Shown: positions 10,718 to 23,144 of the stretch, piece after piece
Layout: each line of letters begins with the position of its first letter
Numbering within the stretch: position 1 is the first letter of the stretch
From: Cercophora sp. LCS_1
Taxonomy: Eukaryota; Ascomycota; Sordariomycetes; Sordariales; Lasiosphaeriaceae
Reading direction: 5' to 3'
Assembly: GCA_036250225.1 (NCBI GenBank)
Contig: JAPZLL010000070.1
Coordinates: forward strand, 56,293 to 120,292
DNA: 64,000 nt
Made by a program: the position numbers and the translations under genes
Notes under the pieces: generated by a model
The model's database searches: none
Told to the model about the DNA's origin: nothing
Seen by the model: the letters and a program-made list of their open reading frames with translations, nothing else

Positions 10718-12130
10718 TCAATTGTGGGGGTGGCCCTCCATGGTCTTGATGTATTCCTCCTCCACATCGAGCTCAAGGTGAAACTTGACACCCGCCTTTG
10801 CAAAGTCCCCCACCAAGTCCACCTTGCCACCTGGTCTCGTGAACCAGACCCAATTAAAGTACTCATTTGTGCCACCATACCAAATCCTGTGAACGTATCG
10901 AGGGAGGCCAACCGGGCGCTTCGTCTCCGGGCCACGGCCCACAACCACCATCTTCAGGGCCGGCAACTTGCCTTTCTGGGCTGCTGATGCGAGTCGAACC
11001 ATGGTGCCGATGCTGATGCGGGGCAAGGGAAGTTCCAACCTGCGGAGCCCTTTGGGCAGCAGGTTCTCCAGAAACTCGGGGCGGGGCTTGCCGTGTGTCT
11101 TGGTCCAGTTGTAGTCGAGCATGGATAGCATGTGACCCGCGATACGCAAGTACTCGAGCTTCTCAAAGTCGGCAAGGGAGTCCCTTGTTAGCTTGATGTC
11201 TGTCGCGGACCATTGTATTTTGGTGCCCTCGGTCATACCCATCCTCGTGGTCCAGTCGAGACGCTTGAGAGTCTCCTTCCGGCTGGCGATGATCTGCCAA
11301 ATTGCCACAGCCCTTTCCTTGAAAGCGTCGTGTTCGCCCTCCCTAGGTGTTTCGCACTTCATCTCGACGTCCTCCAAGCCCGGTAGCAATGTCAGAACCT
11401 TGACCAGGTGAAGTGTGTGGCAGCGCTCGACTTGTCCGATCCCGAATTTGCGAATATTGGGCAATGGATTGATACTGTCGTAGAAGTTGTTCACGTAGGT
11501 CTCCGAGATGTCCTCGTCAGGGTTCTTCATGTTGCCGACGTATCCCAGGGTCAAGGCCTTAAGGTTGGGAAGGTGGTTGCCGAAGGCGAGGATATCTCTT
11601 GTCTCATGGGTGCCGGAACTAAATCACCTTGTTAGGTACAATCCATTTTTTTTGCGTTTGGAAAGGGACCAATCATGGTCTTACTCATCCACTTGGAGTG
11701 ACTTCGGGTTCGAGAGATAGGGACCGAAACTTTCGATGGGCATCGTGCTGCCCAGTCTCTCGACGCGAAGAAACTGCAGATTGGTGGCATACTGGGCAAG
11801 AGCCAAGGCCAGAGGGCCGGCATACCTTATGACAGCTGCCACCAGGCTCGTGGCAAGATCGGGTCGGGACTTGACTGCATGGAGATACATGCTGATGGTG
11901 AAAGGGCCGTGGAGGCCCGTGTCGGAAACCGTCTTGAACACAACCGGCTGGACAAGATTGCGAAACCGGATGCAAGTTTGCGAGAGGCGCGAAAGGTCAG
12001 CTTGGCCGGTAGACGCGGCGGAAGCTGTGGTATCCTCGTCAATATGGGCGTCGAGGTTAGGGCAGAGGAAGTCGGCGATTCGCAGCACCAGTTCGGCCGG
12101 CATGCCAGCAAGGCTGGCTGCGGGTCCCAT
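10718..12130 (-). CDS. F-box-type protein with leucine-rich C-terminal region
   Basis: Two exons, 11685-12130 and 10718-11618, with a 66-nt intron; 448 aa. The N-terminus reads MGPAASLAGMPAELVLRIAD, matching the F-box start (LPxELxxxIxxxL), followed by DLSRLSQTCIRFRNLVQPVV, which matches the second F-box helix. The remainder has spaced leucine segments (LKALTLGYVGN, FEKLEYLRIAG, LRRLELPLPRISIGT, LPALKMVVVGRG) as in the irregular LRR-like tails of fungal F-box proteins. Such proteins normally recruit substrates to SCF ubiquitin ligases through Skp1. Substrate unknown. The codon joining the exons (GA|T) gives Asp and keeps the frame. Confidence 0.85.
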
Positions 12131-13133
12131 TTTTGTTTCCGTTGTCGAAAAGCAAAACGAAGGAAACGAGGAAAAGGTAAGTTTAGTGGTGAAGGAGGAG
12201 GATTTGTAGCGCAGGCAGATCTTTGTGTGGGTTATAAACTCGTTAAAAAAAAAAAACACCGCGGTTCCATCTGATCTAACTCCTGTCATGTCACCATCAC
12301 AACAACGGCAAGCCCCAATATTGAACTATTGCACGCGTTTACGGGCACAGACCACGCCCATTCCATCTGACAATGGTCATCTCACATTATTCTAAGGCAT
12401 CAACGGCATTCCAAGGCATCGAACAATATTCTCAGAGGCGTGACGCAGTATCCTCGGGGTTAAGCATTTATCCCAGACAGCACGTTGAGATATTATCTAG
12501 ATGTTCATAAATGTAGCCATGCTGACCTCCAAACTTTCCAACACATCCAACAATACCCCAAATCGTTAAAATATGTTTCGAGGGCGTTTCTGTGATATTT
12601 CGGCGTCTTATTTACGAAGTGGGAACATACTGCCTGGATAAAAACCTGGGTAAGCATGGAAACCACATCATATGGAAGCCGCTAGGGTCAAAACTTCCCA
12701 GGAATAAACCCATTTTCACCTGAAGCTGCATTGCTTTGCACACGACGTCGGGAGTCTTATTTTGGACTGTTCTAACCAAAGGGTGAAAACGGCAGGGCCG
12801 CCGCAGCCGGTGAATCCCTCCCCTTCCTCCTCATCCTACTCTTCGCAGCAACATCACAGGCCCACCTTTGCCATTCAGTAGAAGGCACATGTCGAGTTTT
12901 TGATGGTAGGAGGAGAGGTGTAAAATGACACCCCATTTCATCCCATTTAAAATCACAGCCACTTACAAAAGATAGGTACTTGAGGCATGGTCGCGTCGTC
13001 CCAATTCAGACGGCGACGCAACCGCGCTCCCAGAGCCTCTTCACACCCCCAAACAAACAGCTGGGAGAACGAGTACACACACAAAATAGAAGTTTCATTA
13101 CTTTTCCAATATCTACACAGGCCTCCCATCAAT
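12131..13133. other. Intergenic between F-box and lactonase-like genes
   Basis: About 1 kb holding the F-box gene promoter (with an A12 tract near 12245) and the 3' flank of the lactonase-like gene. The stretch 12350-12480 repeats words such as AAGGCATC and AATATTCT without forming a clear tandem array. No gene is supported. Confidence 0.35.
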
Positions 13134-14353
13134 CTACTCGCTGAAAAGCGCATAGTTGGGTCCATTGTTCGGCCCATTGCCAACAGTGGCATGCGCCACG
13201 ATCTTGCCCAACAGACCCGTCTTGACATCGCGCTCAATAACGACAACACGGTTGTCATCCTGCAGCGCCGAAACAACCAAGGTACCGGCCTTGTTGAGCG
13301 AGAAACCACGCGGGTTGCGTCCACCAGCAGGCGCAGTCTGGACATGGGTGAGGGCACCCGTCTCGGCGTCGATGGAGAAGCTGATCAGGGGATCCGAGGG
13401 GATGGTAGCAGCGCCGCCATCAAAGCTTGGGATGGTGAGTTTGCCCTCGCCACGCGACGAGACAATGACGAACTTCTGGTCAGGTGAGACCTCGATCTCG
13501 GCCGACTTGGTTCCGGCGGGGACGCTCCCGCCGGGGCCGTGGGTGGAGAAAGTGAAGGTCTGGGTGAACTCGGGGATCGCGTCGCCCTTGTAGGTTACGG
13601 TGTAGCCCGTGATGGTGTTGGACAGCTCGTTGACGCTGTAGAGGAAGGTCTTCTCGCCTGCGACGGCAAAGGCGACGTGGCGGGGACCGGAGCCGGGAAC
13701 TGCCTTGATGGCGCCAATGTCAGAGGCGGCCGAGGCGGCCGAGGCATCGACCTTGTAGACGCGGATCAGGTCGGATCCAAGGTCGGGGACCAGGATGAAC
13801 TTCTTGGTGGGGTCGAGGATGGCGTCGTGCAGGTGGGGAGCGTCCTGGCGCTCGGGGACAGTGCCGGGGGCCGACAGTGTGTAGGCGGTTTGCTTGAGGA
13901 GCTTAATGTCCTTGGGGTCGCTCACGTCAAAGGTGCCGAAGGATGAGGTGTCACTGGTTTTGTTAGTTTCGGATTTGTGTATGGGGGAATCAGGACATAC
14001 TAGTGGGCCACGGCGAGCTTCGAGTTGTCTGGCCCAAAGAGGGTCGAAGCGACAGGACTCTTGAGGATGGGGAGCACCTTGAGGGTATCAAGACCACCGG
14101 CGGCCGAGGTTTTGTAGGAGGTGATGGACGAAGAGCCGCCCCAGCCTTCGTTCAGGCAGTAGAGAACGCCCTTGGCCGAGTCGAGGGTCAACCAGGTGGG
14201 CTCAGAGCCGCAGTCGTTCTTCTTGAGGATGACAGACAGGGAAGAGCCGGTCAAGTTGAGGGAGGTGACGGCTTGATCGTTGTACGACGTAGCGTAGATG
14301 ATCTCGGCCGAGGCCGGAGCCGCCAAAAGGAAGGCCAACAACTTCTTGTTCAT
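13134..14353 (-). CDS. Secreted lactonase-family seven-bladed beta-propeller protein
   Basis: Two exons, 14001-14353 and 13134-13953, with a 47-nt intron; 390 aa. The signal peptide is MNKKLLAFLLAAPASAE. The body matches the 6-phosphogluconolactonase-like propeller family: EPTWLTLDSAKGVLYCLNEG, then HLHDAILDPTKKFILVPDLG, GSGPRHVAFA, LYSVNELSNTITGY, PAGTKSAEIEVSPD, GRNPRGFSLNKAGTLVVSA and a final QDDNRVVVIERD. The HxHDAxxDPxxxF and GPRHxAF motifs are diagnostic. The family opens lactone rings or is related to muconate-lactonizing enzymes; secreted fungal members have no assigned substrate. The join TA|T gives Tyr and keeps frame. Confidence 0.9.
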
Positions 14354-17278
14354 CTTGTCTGCGTTACCTGGACTGGGATTGACGGGTGATCGACTGCGGT
14401 TGACCGACGGACAGACCCAAGGGTTCGCAGCGGACTGGGTCCCAGGGTATTAATGGCAATTCCAGGTCCCTCGGCCGTGGTGTCGCTATTTCCGCCAAGG
14501 ATTCCGGGACGGAGGTGTATACTGGGGATATAGTTCGCTACCGTGATGGCATTATACCCCAGCCTATTGTGGTGGATCTTTGCTGTATTCAGGCGACGGC
14601 AAATCGGGGGCGACCCAATGCCCCTTAATTAAGATAAAGTGTGGACAGTCTAAAGGGCCCTGCTGCAAATTGACGACAGCTCCGCGGCGATCCAGGCTGA
14701 CGGGGCAGGGCCATAGCGGCTGAAATGGATGGACGGACTTGGACAGCTTCCGGATTAATATCTCGATCGCGCCTGGGACCTGCATCATCCAACCGATGGC
14801 GCACCTTCCCCCTCACGCCGGTCCATGTTTTCCAGGCACAAAGTCAGCCATGGCCCTCAAACAGGGCGATCGTAAAGGTATGCTTTCAATCGGCAGCGCA
14901 ACCGGCTTTTGTTTGCTGCCGAAATAGTAAGGTGGTAGCAGATCGACATCATTGCTGTTGCAGCGAACATCGGGCCGCGGAACCAGGCGTGCCGTTGCTG
15001 GTCCAGAATCCACCCCACAACGGGATCGATGGACGGTTGCGGGCCGTTGGTCGATGCGTGTCAAGCGCCGACCAAGTGATTGCCGCCCACCGACAAGGAC
15101 CCTGGCTGTTTCCGGGTAGTATTTCACTCAATTGCTGACGAGCGATGCTGAATGTCAATGGTGGGAACCCGGTCGCCCAAAGGATTGCCCTCGACCCAGC
15201 GTCACGGTAGCAGACGTTCCTTCCCCCATCGGATGTGTATCCGGAACAGTGATGCATCCTTCCCGCCCCTCCTTCCCCTCACTGTCCCAAGAGTGCGGAT
15301 TTCTACACGCGTAATCAATCTTCTTGGACTTGATCAGCGTCATCACTATCGGGAGCTGGGCAAGGCCAGATGCAGGAAGTGGACCATCAGAGATATAAAT
15401 CGCTTTTTCCCAAGATGTCTTGTCGCCGTGGAATGCCACTCACTCACTCACTCACTCACTCCGAAGGCCGCTGGATCCACTACGGTTTTGACCAAGGCCA
15501 CAGTTTCAGTGCAGTTACGATTGCTTTCTCGCCCCTTCCTTCGAAGCCCGATGGGATTCAAGAAGTCTCCTCTGCCTTTGGCCAGACTCTGTCGTTCTTG
15601 CAGTCGTTGTCTGCCTTCACGATCATTTCTCTTCATAACCAGTCAACGCCGCGTATCATCGCCGTTGCGCCTTGATACGCGCTTCTCCTTGAGGAAGCTC
15701 GTAAATCAGCAACAGAGACGGTAAGATCGAAATCTGCCGGAATCGATGCTTCAGGTCACCTCCGCCAATACACCAGCCACAACTTGCGCCATCTCATGAT
15801 GAGCTGTTCCCAGGTTATTGATGGCATTTTCTCGAACAGTCTCCTGATCTTGAGAGGCCTCCGTTCAAGTGCATCCTTCGTGTCTAGTTGTTTTGATGTT
15901 GAAGAGAGCCGAGTCCAACTACCGACTGCGCCCCAATTGCCGACTGCCAGCACGCTCAATACTCTTGGCTTCATGGGTCTAAACTCCCCGTATTGTCTGT
16001 GAATGGCGAGAAGAGCGGCCGCTAACGGGAATGCTAATCCCGCTTTAGCTATTTTTCGTCGCCAAGGTCCTGTCAGAAGACTTGTGTCGCGACCTGGCAT
16101 CCAAGCGATGCATGCCCGATGCAACGGAAGAATCTTGCCCAGACTTCTAGGTCTAGTAGAACCCTGCATATCTCCAGATGACCTTACAGAGTCATGATCT
16201 TGTTGAACAGTGAAGAAGGTATGTTTTCATGGTAGCGAATATTTTCAGAAGGCAGTGAAGTGGGCCGATGCTCCCCAATCCTGTGGATGTCCAGACGAAT
16301 GTGGGTGAGCTGGATGAGGGATCGCGGTGGCGAACACTTTACGATACAATACCGTGTGCTTCCTGTGGTGCCTATACGGTTTTCATGTGCCCCTTTCTCG
16401 CGGCCCAAAGCGCAAGGATATCCAATCTCTGAATTCTCCAACTTGTGATTCTCGAAGGATCAGCACGTCATTGCAGCCGCAGTATGTCAGGTAGGAAGGA
16501 GCCCTCGGCGCCGGCCGGGAAATGCGCTGCGATGTAAGACTGGTATTGTACCTCAATCGAGTCTGTCCAGAATGCTTCCGGTCTCATATTCTTGGAGCTG
16601 CGATTGAGCTGATCATGATGACCTTGCTGGCTGTGTAGTGTTGGCGATGAAATCCGTCGTCGGAAAAATCTGCCTTTGTCAGACTTCAGCCCCTCTGTCG
16701 CTCAAACAAACGAGTTTGGACGCAGGACACCAGAATTGTCAAATGCCCCGCACCGCCCAAAATTCTTCCCTGCACGCCCGACACTACCCCGCCATGCATG
16801 CCAGATGCTCAGCCTCAATCTTCAACGGTACGCACCAATGATGCTGGGAGCACCATATCGCGAATCCGATTGTCTCCCAAGTCGGGCGTAAAGCCGCTTG
16901 GCCCTGCCGAAGCGGCACTGGTCGGGATGCCCACCCACTACGATTTTACGAGGTCATAGTGCTCGTCGACGGATCCTTCCAATCTGCCCAACGGGGCTGG
17001 AAAACCTCCTCGTGGGCGGGTCGCGCCGGCCAATGTCACGGCATTGGTCCTTTCCAGCTTTTGGCGCACATTGAACCTCTCACAGGACCCTCACGCCACC
17101 ATCTGCGCCAAGCATCGCGCTCGACGTCTCACTGGCCAAGCGCACTGCCACATCATCACACAACCATGGGTGCCTGGGTCGACCTGAAACGACACCTCAA
17201 AAGCGGGCGTCGCCCTCGTCTCGACGACGACTTCCTTGCAACCATCATCCGTCACCCTCGAGTCGCCGATAGCAAAAC
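14354..17278. other. Gene-poor 2.9 kb region with a short tetranucleotide repeat
   Basis: No gene is supported. A CACT tetranucleotide run lies near 15438-15463. The 15500-15730 stretch looks like a promoter and leader ending in a GTAAGA donor but leads to no recognisable protein. A minus-strand frame around 15780-16000 has a protein-like ending (WEQLIMRWRKLWLVYW) that I cannot place. In the last 120 bases an out-of-frame ATG (17165) opens an upstream frame that overlaps the start of the next gene. Confidence 0.35.
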
Positions 17279-18312
17279 ATGTCGTCATTCAATCCGATCG
17301 CCGGGTACAGCGTCGCGTCGGCGCTGGCCTTCATCGCCACCTTCGCGGCCGTCGCCTTCACCCTCAATGTCTTCAAGGGCATCGCGCCGGTGCAATCCAG
17401 GCCCGCCCGCCTGAGCCACCTGTTCCTCAAGCTCGCGGCGCCAACGCTCATCGTGTAGGCCGCCCTATCTCAAAACCCTCAACAACACCTGTGCTGACAC
17501 AATCCCAGCGGGCTCTTCCTCTTCGGCCTCTCCTGCGCCCTCATCGCATCCAGTTTCACGTCGTACCATAACTATGATGGCATCAGCACCGCCGCCGCCT
17601 ACATTTCGATGGTCTCGGAGCTCTTCTGCGTCGCGGCCAACATCGGCATCACCCTCTCGCTTTACACGCTCGCTATTGCCGAGCTCTACGCGGTCATCGG
17701 GAACAACAAGTGGTGGAAACTTTTGCGCCTGGATGCGCCTGCCGGTGGGGCGATCTTGATGATCCTCAACATTGCCATTTTCGGCCGACGCATCGCGATT
17801 AGTGTTGAGGGAGAATACGGCTACGCGGATACAGTCGTCCAGCGGTGGTTCCCGTTCGTCATCAACGGCACCCTGCTCCTAGTGACGGTTGGCGTTCTAG
17901 TGACAGTCTTTTACTCGGGCAACAAGCTCAAGAAGAGGGATGGAGCGCTGCAGGCTGCCTTCTCCAACGTATGCCCCCACACTCTCTATTCAGGCTTGAC
18001 AGTGATGCTAACTCGTGAAAGATTCCCACGCTTCTCTACATCGCCACCTTCCTCTGGCTTCTTCGGTGCTCGTACGCCTGGGCCCTGGATATCAAGGTTG
18101 TCGGGCGTGAATGGGGCACCTCGGGTGAGCTGGCAGCTATTATCATCTTGACGCCGTTTTTGGATCTCTGGACCGCTACTGCCTTGGTTTATCTCCTTGC
18201 TACCGTCATTCGCGCCCCGGTTTGGGGCGATGCTTCGGCGCATCCTGACCCGATCAACCCTGGTATTGCGGGGTCCAATGGCGCTCAGCAAGATGGCCAT
18301 CCTAAGTACTAA
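17279..18312 (+). CDS. Seven-helix integral membrane protein, fungal family of unknown function
   Basis: Three exons, 17279-17454, 17509-17968 and 18022-18312; 308 aa with all phases matching. Hydrophobic helices are visible in order: ASALAFIATFAAVAFTLNVF, LFLFGLSCALIASSF, CVAANIGITLSLYTLAIAEL, ILMILNIAIFG, INGTLLLVTVGVLVTVFY, TLLYIATFLWLLRC and the final LAAIIILTPFLDLWT with ALVYLLATVI. The topology and the WFPFVINGT loop resemble fungal seven-helix, Pth11- or DUF-type membrane proteins. The third intron contains a GCTAAC branch site. A receptor or sensor role is possible but unproven. An out-of-frame upstream ATG at 17165 could dampen translation. Confidence 0.8.
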
Positions 18313-18770
18313 GCCCTGAACGGACTTGGTAGTTTGTTGGGGGTGATGCGCTGAAGATGATGTACTGTTAGTAGGGTGGGTTGGGTTATAATGAGGCGTT
18401 CCTTGATCCTGTGTTTCTGTAGGTTTGGATACGGCAGCGGCGTGGTTTTAGTGAGGTCGATACCCGTTTTGTTTGTATTCGTTGAATAGCAAGTTTATGG
18501 ATGTCCAAAAATGCGTCACCTAGCTGTTTTATTCCCCAATGTCTTTGTGACGAATCATTGGTCCAAGAAGGCAGATAGTGACAGGAACCAGAATCTATGA
18601 GCAGTGAACAGGTTTTCATTGATCAGAGGCGATGACGGAGAAGCTCTCTACTTGCTCAGAGTTTTGGAGACCGAGCTCTCGGATCATCATTCTTCCACAA
18701 TATATCGGCATCAACCAAGTGTTGCTCGAATTCCTTCCCTGTTATATGCTGTCCATCGCGTCGTATCGTT
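18313..18770. other. Intergenic, 3' flanks of convergent genes
   Basis: About 460 bases between the seven-helix gene and the STAND pseudogene. No coding or repeat was recognised. Confidence 0.35.
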
Positions 18771-20883
18771 TCAAAAACGGCGTGCAACTTTGGAATGGGT
18801 AGCTGCCAACCAGGGCATGCGTCGCTCCGCACCGTCTGGCTCCTCGCCGCTCCCAAGGTCGCGTTCTAGGTACGAGGTAAAAAGGGATTGAACCTTGACT
18901 ATGCATTCCGGATCGACCGTAAACGCAAAATACATATCATCGGCGATAATGTTCGTATATAGTCCAGTAACCCGGATGGTGGACGGAGGCCACCGGTTGA
19001 GTCGCTCAAGTAGAAGCCGCCGCAAGTCCAATGCATTCCATTGCTGTACCTCGACTGCCAGCAATGCCAAAACCAGTCTCATGTCGGTCTGGACAACGAT
19101 CGAGTCCCGGCGATGTAGAAGGTCGCTTAGCGTTCTCCCAGAATCAATGAATAGACTCCAGCTTGATTCTTGTATCCCCCGTACCGCATGCTCCCTTGGG
19201 GGGGGGGGGGGTGACCCAGAGAACGACAGGGTTGTTGAGGTATTCTCTATGCCCACCTGAGCGGCCAGTAAGTAAATTCCTGATTGGGAGAAATACCTCG
19301 TTGTCCAGAGGATCATCATTGAGCCCCTGTGTTGTCGACATAAGAGTTGAAATTGCTATCGAAAGTGGAGAATGAGCGATAGACGTATTCCAGCAGCGAA
19401 CCGGGGCAGGTAAAAGGTTTTTCATACTGCACAGGGCGAATCGTGAGTTCATGTCGACAGAGGGGGCGAGTATGGGCAGGAATTCCAGTGCCCGTCTGGA
19501 CCTGAAAAGGCTCAGTATACTACCGTACAGGAGATAGTTGAAGGGGTAGGCGGCGTAAGGACTGGGGGTGAGATGCTTGTTTTCAAACCCCTTGACAGAC
19601 TCTTCAAGAAACTCGGCGCAGTAGTTGAGGGCCAAGGTCGCGTTGAAGTCTTTATGCTTGCAGATGAATTTTTGCATCTGAGGTTCCACGAACCCCCCTC
19701 CATTCCTCGATGAGACGGTCGCTGGCTGCCCGGCTGAGGCCGTGCCGCTCTGGGCCCAGTTGTCCGAGAAGCCTGGTTATAGGTTGAACTACTCGCCCGA
19801 GGTTCCCCCCAGGGCCTAGAGAACGGCAAGAGGAAATTCGAGCCATCGCTAGGTCATACACACGATCCTCTGATGTTGATTCGTCATATTTGAGGATCCT
19901 CTCAAATCCCTGAGTACTCAGAAGGAACTCGGCTGCGGAACGATGAACAAACCTAACCACCCACACGTTGGACAGTTGTCCCACCTCTAGGAGGCCGGCA
20001 CAGCGCACTTCTAGCCGAGTTCTCAGGGTCTGAAGTTTGGAAGTAACGTTACGAAGTAAAGCAGGAGAGTTACCGTCGTCGTTGAGAATATCTTCCATCA
20101 GCTCCTTGTCGCTAGCCAGAAGAATTGTGTCCAAGTGGCCCAATTGGAATAATTTTTGCAACCTCCAATCGGGGCTTCTTATTTTGATTAGATCCGTCAA
20201 AGCCAGGTTGAAGTATCTCGCGGCGTCCTGTCGGTAGATCTCTGCATCTTCGCCAAGTCAGTCCCACATAGTGTCATAGAGGGCTAGAAGGTCCTTTGGT
20301 AAAGATCGCAGACGTTGGAGCAGTTCCTCGAATCGGTCGTCCTTGGCCAACCCGCTCCTCAAACTCTTTACGGCCAGTGCGACCCAGAGAAACACCCCGT
20401 CAGCCATAAGGCATATTTCAGACACCAGCTCCTCAGCGTTCCCGCTGAGATTAAGATGGCTCCCCTTGAAACTTGACTACTGGTTGTCTTTTGCGAATCT
20501 CCGGATATCTCGCCAGGTTTGACCATTTCCTTAAACTTCTCCAGTTTCTTTCTTCGACTCCTGGCACCAACAAAAGCCCGGGACGATCGGCGGCCAGCCT
20601 TCCCCAACTCAGACCTCAAGGCCTCCGCGGTTGCGTGGCAGTCCTTGGCCACCTTGACCAGCTCTTTGTCCTGCGCAGTCAAGATGCCGGAGCCAGTTGC
20701 CGTACTTTCTGCATCGCGAAAAGCCCTCATTAGGCTCTTAAGCGTTATTGCAAGGGCTGGGGGTGGCACATCCCTAGTGGTGATGATGGTCTTTGCGACT
20801 TTGCACACCTCGCCGGCGAAGCTCACGACCTGAAAGACGTTACAGGCGAGCCCGAGGGCTACCAGCGGCTCGAGACCGGACAT
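18771..20883 (-). pseudogene. STAND (NACHT-type) gene lacking its NACHT core, with stop and frameshifts
   Basis: The minus-strand start MSGLEPLVALGLACNVFQVV is the usual N-terminal domain of fungal NACHT proteins. About 140 residues later the sequence jumps, with a change of frame near 20450, into LVSEICLMADGVFLWVALAV, which normally lies after the whole NACHT ATPase. No Walker A or Walker B motif exists. The frame then meets a TGA at 20258-20260, continues through WVVRFVHRSAAEFLLST (the typical post-NACHT VHxTxxEFL motif), shifts at a G6 run near 19690, and shifts again at a G14 run (19198-19211) before ending at 18771. The lesions make a functional product unlikely. Homopolymer shifts could partly be assembly error; the NACHT deletion cannot. 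Confidence 0.82.
19198..19211 (+). repeat. Poly-G tract (14 G)
   Basis: Fourteen consecutive G, read as C on the coding strand of the STAND pseudogene. The two frames carrying the 3' half of that gene overlap exactly here, so a length change in the tract explains the shift. Confidence 0.9.
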
Positions 20884-21091
20884 TGCGTGCTTGCTGATAT
20901 TTTCGGACGATGCCGACAAGGCTCTAAAGGCACTTACACCTCCGCTGCGGGGTTATGGCACATGGTTGCCTGAGGCTACATTGTCAAATTAGCATCCAAT
21001 CACTCTTTTCCGCGTCCCGAGGCCAATTTTCTTGGCAACCTGGGCGAATATGCAGTATTGGTGAAGAGAACTGTAGTGCTACAACATCACA

Positions 21092-23144
21092 TCACGCTTT
21101 AACCTTTGTCCCCTCTTGGTCCCAAGCAACAGATATCGGCTCATGATTACCAGAGAACCTTTGCCCAGCAAACCACAGCTCAAAGCGAAGATCAGCCGGA
21201 GCAACAATGACGCGAATGTCAAACTTGCAGACATAGAACCTGTATCCCTTGGAGAAGCACGAACCTCGCTTGTTTTTTAGCACAAGCTGTTCTTGCTTGA
21301 CGCCCTCCAGATTGCTGCAGACATTGCAGATTTTGACTGCCCCGGCTTCACCACAAATCAGCTCACTTGTCTCAAAGGGAGAGCAAAAAGAAACAGAAAC
21401 ACACCTTTCTTCATGCTCGACGGAAGAGCAGACGGCTCGTTATGCGACATGACGATTTCAGCATCCCAAGATCTTGTCAAGTCACCTTCGACAAGACTGA
21501 TCTCAAAGGACTTGACCAGCGGAACGTTGGGGTTGACGGCGTCGCCCTTCTTGACCAGCCATTGGACCTGGTTCATGGCCCAGCGTGTCTTCCTGTCAAA
21601 GGCGTCCCGGCGTACTCCTTCCCCATAGTGCCGCTCGGGTGTGTACACCTGTCGGACAATGACGCCATAGCTGGCGCGGGCAACTCTTGATGCAAGAATG
21701 GACTTGGTGCTATTTGTCTGCCATCGTTGCTGGCGGTCCAGCAGCAATCCGCGGACGACAACCAGCTGCGGGTCGTTGCATGGGATGACGGCTACGCGTT
21801 TTGCGTTGGGGTGTGGATAGTTGAGGAAGCGTTGTTGGAGTTGGTCGCGAACGTAGGCTGAGCTGCCCAGGCCGCCTGAGAGGACCATGTGTTGCTAACT
21901 TCATCAGCGATGGTGGGATTTATTGGTCAGAGTTCGGTTCTTACCACTTGATTCGGGTTACCAGTATCCCTCAACCAATCGAGCTCCTCAATGATCTTCT
22001 TGACGATGCTATCGACCTGTGGATCGAATAACGACTGGATCTCCTTCCTGGATTTCACATGTGAGTATCAGCCACCAGCCTCTGGGATCCGAAACTTACA
22101 TGCTGAATGCCATACGCCCATTCTCAATCCCAAGCCCCGGATGGCTAAAGTCGTGTGCCACACCCTCCATTGGGATTCTAAACACAGGTTTCATGTAGGC
22201 TCGCTCGCCAAACTTGTGCTTGAGTGTCCGAAACTGATGACTGCGTGCTAAACGCAGGGATAGTCGGGAGGCAAAGCCGCAGCGATCGTCGGAAACGCAT
22301 TCACTCTTCTTTCAACCAGCTTCATGAACACCCGATCGATAATAGACGCCCCGATATCGACGCCGGTTACGGGATGTAACGACGACATCTGTGGCACTTG
22401 CTGATCCGCCGAGGTGACTTGCATAAGCGCGATATCTGTGGTTCCACCGCCAGCATCAACCGTCAGAAACAAACTACCCATATCGAAGACAACAGCGCTG
22501 GTTTTCAGCGTCGCGACAGCCGCAGCCTCGGCTTCAGTGAGAGATCGACCTCGACCGAGTAACGCGGTCCTTCAGCGCCAAACCCGGCATTGCGAATGAC
22601 CGTCTTAAACATGTTCACAACACCGAGACTAGTCCACGTCGTCGGTACGCTGAAAACAAATTCGACAGCCATTTTTGTCCAGCCACCGAGATGCCGCCGT
22701 CCAATCTCGGGCTCGATGCTCTCCTTGATGTGGAGATAGACCTGGCTGAGATAGTCGGTGGCAAAGAGCTGTGCCTCAAAAATCGAAGCCGGGGCGCTGG
22801 ATATGCCCTGTCGTTGGGCGCTGGCGAGTGTATCGGCTTCCAGAAAGATCTTGAAGAACTCGCGTCTCGTCTTCCCCAAAGTGCCGTCGTCGTCATCAGC
22901 GCACAGGAAGCCCCAAGAGGAGAGAACGCCACTGGCGTGGTAGACCACCGCTGTTGGCACCTTGCGCTCACCACGATCACCACTTCCGGGCCAGTCACTG
23001 ATGACCTGGATCGGGGTCTTGGGTGTCATCCATGCCACACCTGGCCGACGAATCAGTCATCATGTCGGTGAAGACTTCCGGGCTCTTACCTGTATAAGTG
23101 GTCCCAAAGTCGATGGCGACCACTATGTCTGCTTGTTGCTCCAT
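21092..23144 (-). pseudogene. Hsp70-like/actin-fold ATPase gene with two frameshifts in exon 2
   Basis: Five exons with good splice sites: 23090-23144, 22100-23040, 21945-22047, 21405-21894, 21092-21345. The protein has the fungal Hsp70-like pattern: IVVAIDFGTTYTGVAW (phosphate 1), VEFVFSVPTTWT, LTVDAGGGTTDIALM (phosphate 2), GASIIDRVFMKLV, HMVLSGGLGSSAYVRDQL (adenosine motif) and a final VAPADLRFELWF and GNHEPISVAWD. Exon 2 breaks twice: a 2-bp TC excess at 22539-22544 before LTEAEAAAV, and a 1-bp loss near 22250 before ARSHQFRTLKHKFGE. The net +1 explains exactly why exon 2 length is off by one. Either a young pseudogene or consensus error; without the shifts it would be about 610 aa. Confidence 0.82.

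Noticed and set aside
15438..15463. CACT repeat considered as a CRISPR-like or satellite array
   Set aside because: A short simple tetranucleotide run without spacers.
15756..16169. Minus-strand frame ending in WEQLIMRWRKLWLVYW
   Set aside because: The ending looks protein-like, but there is no family match and the upstream part is not convincing.
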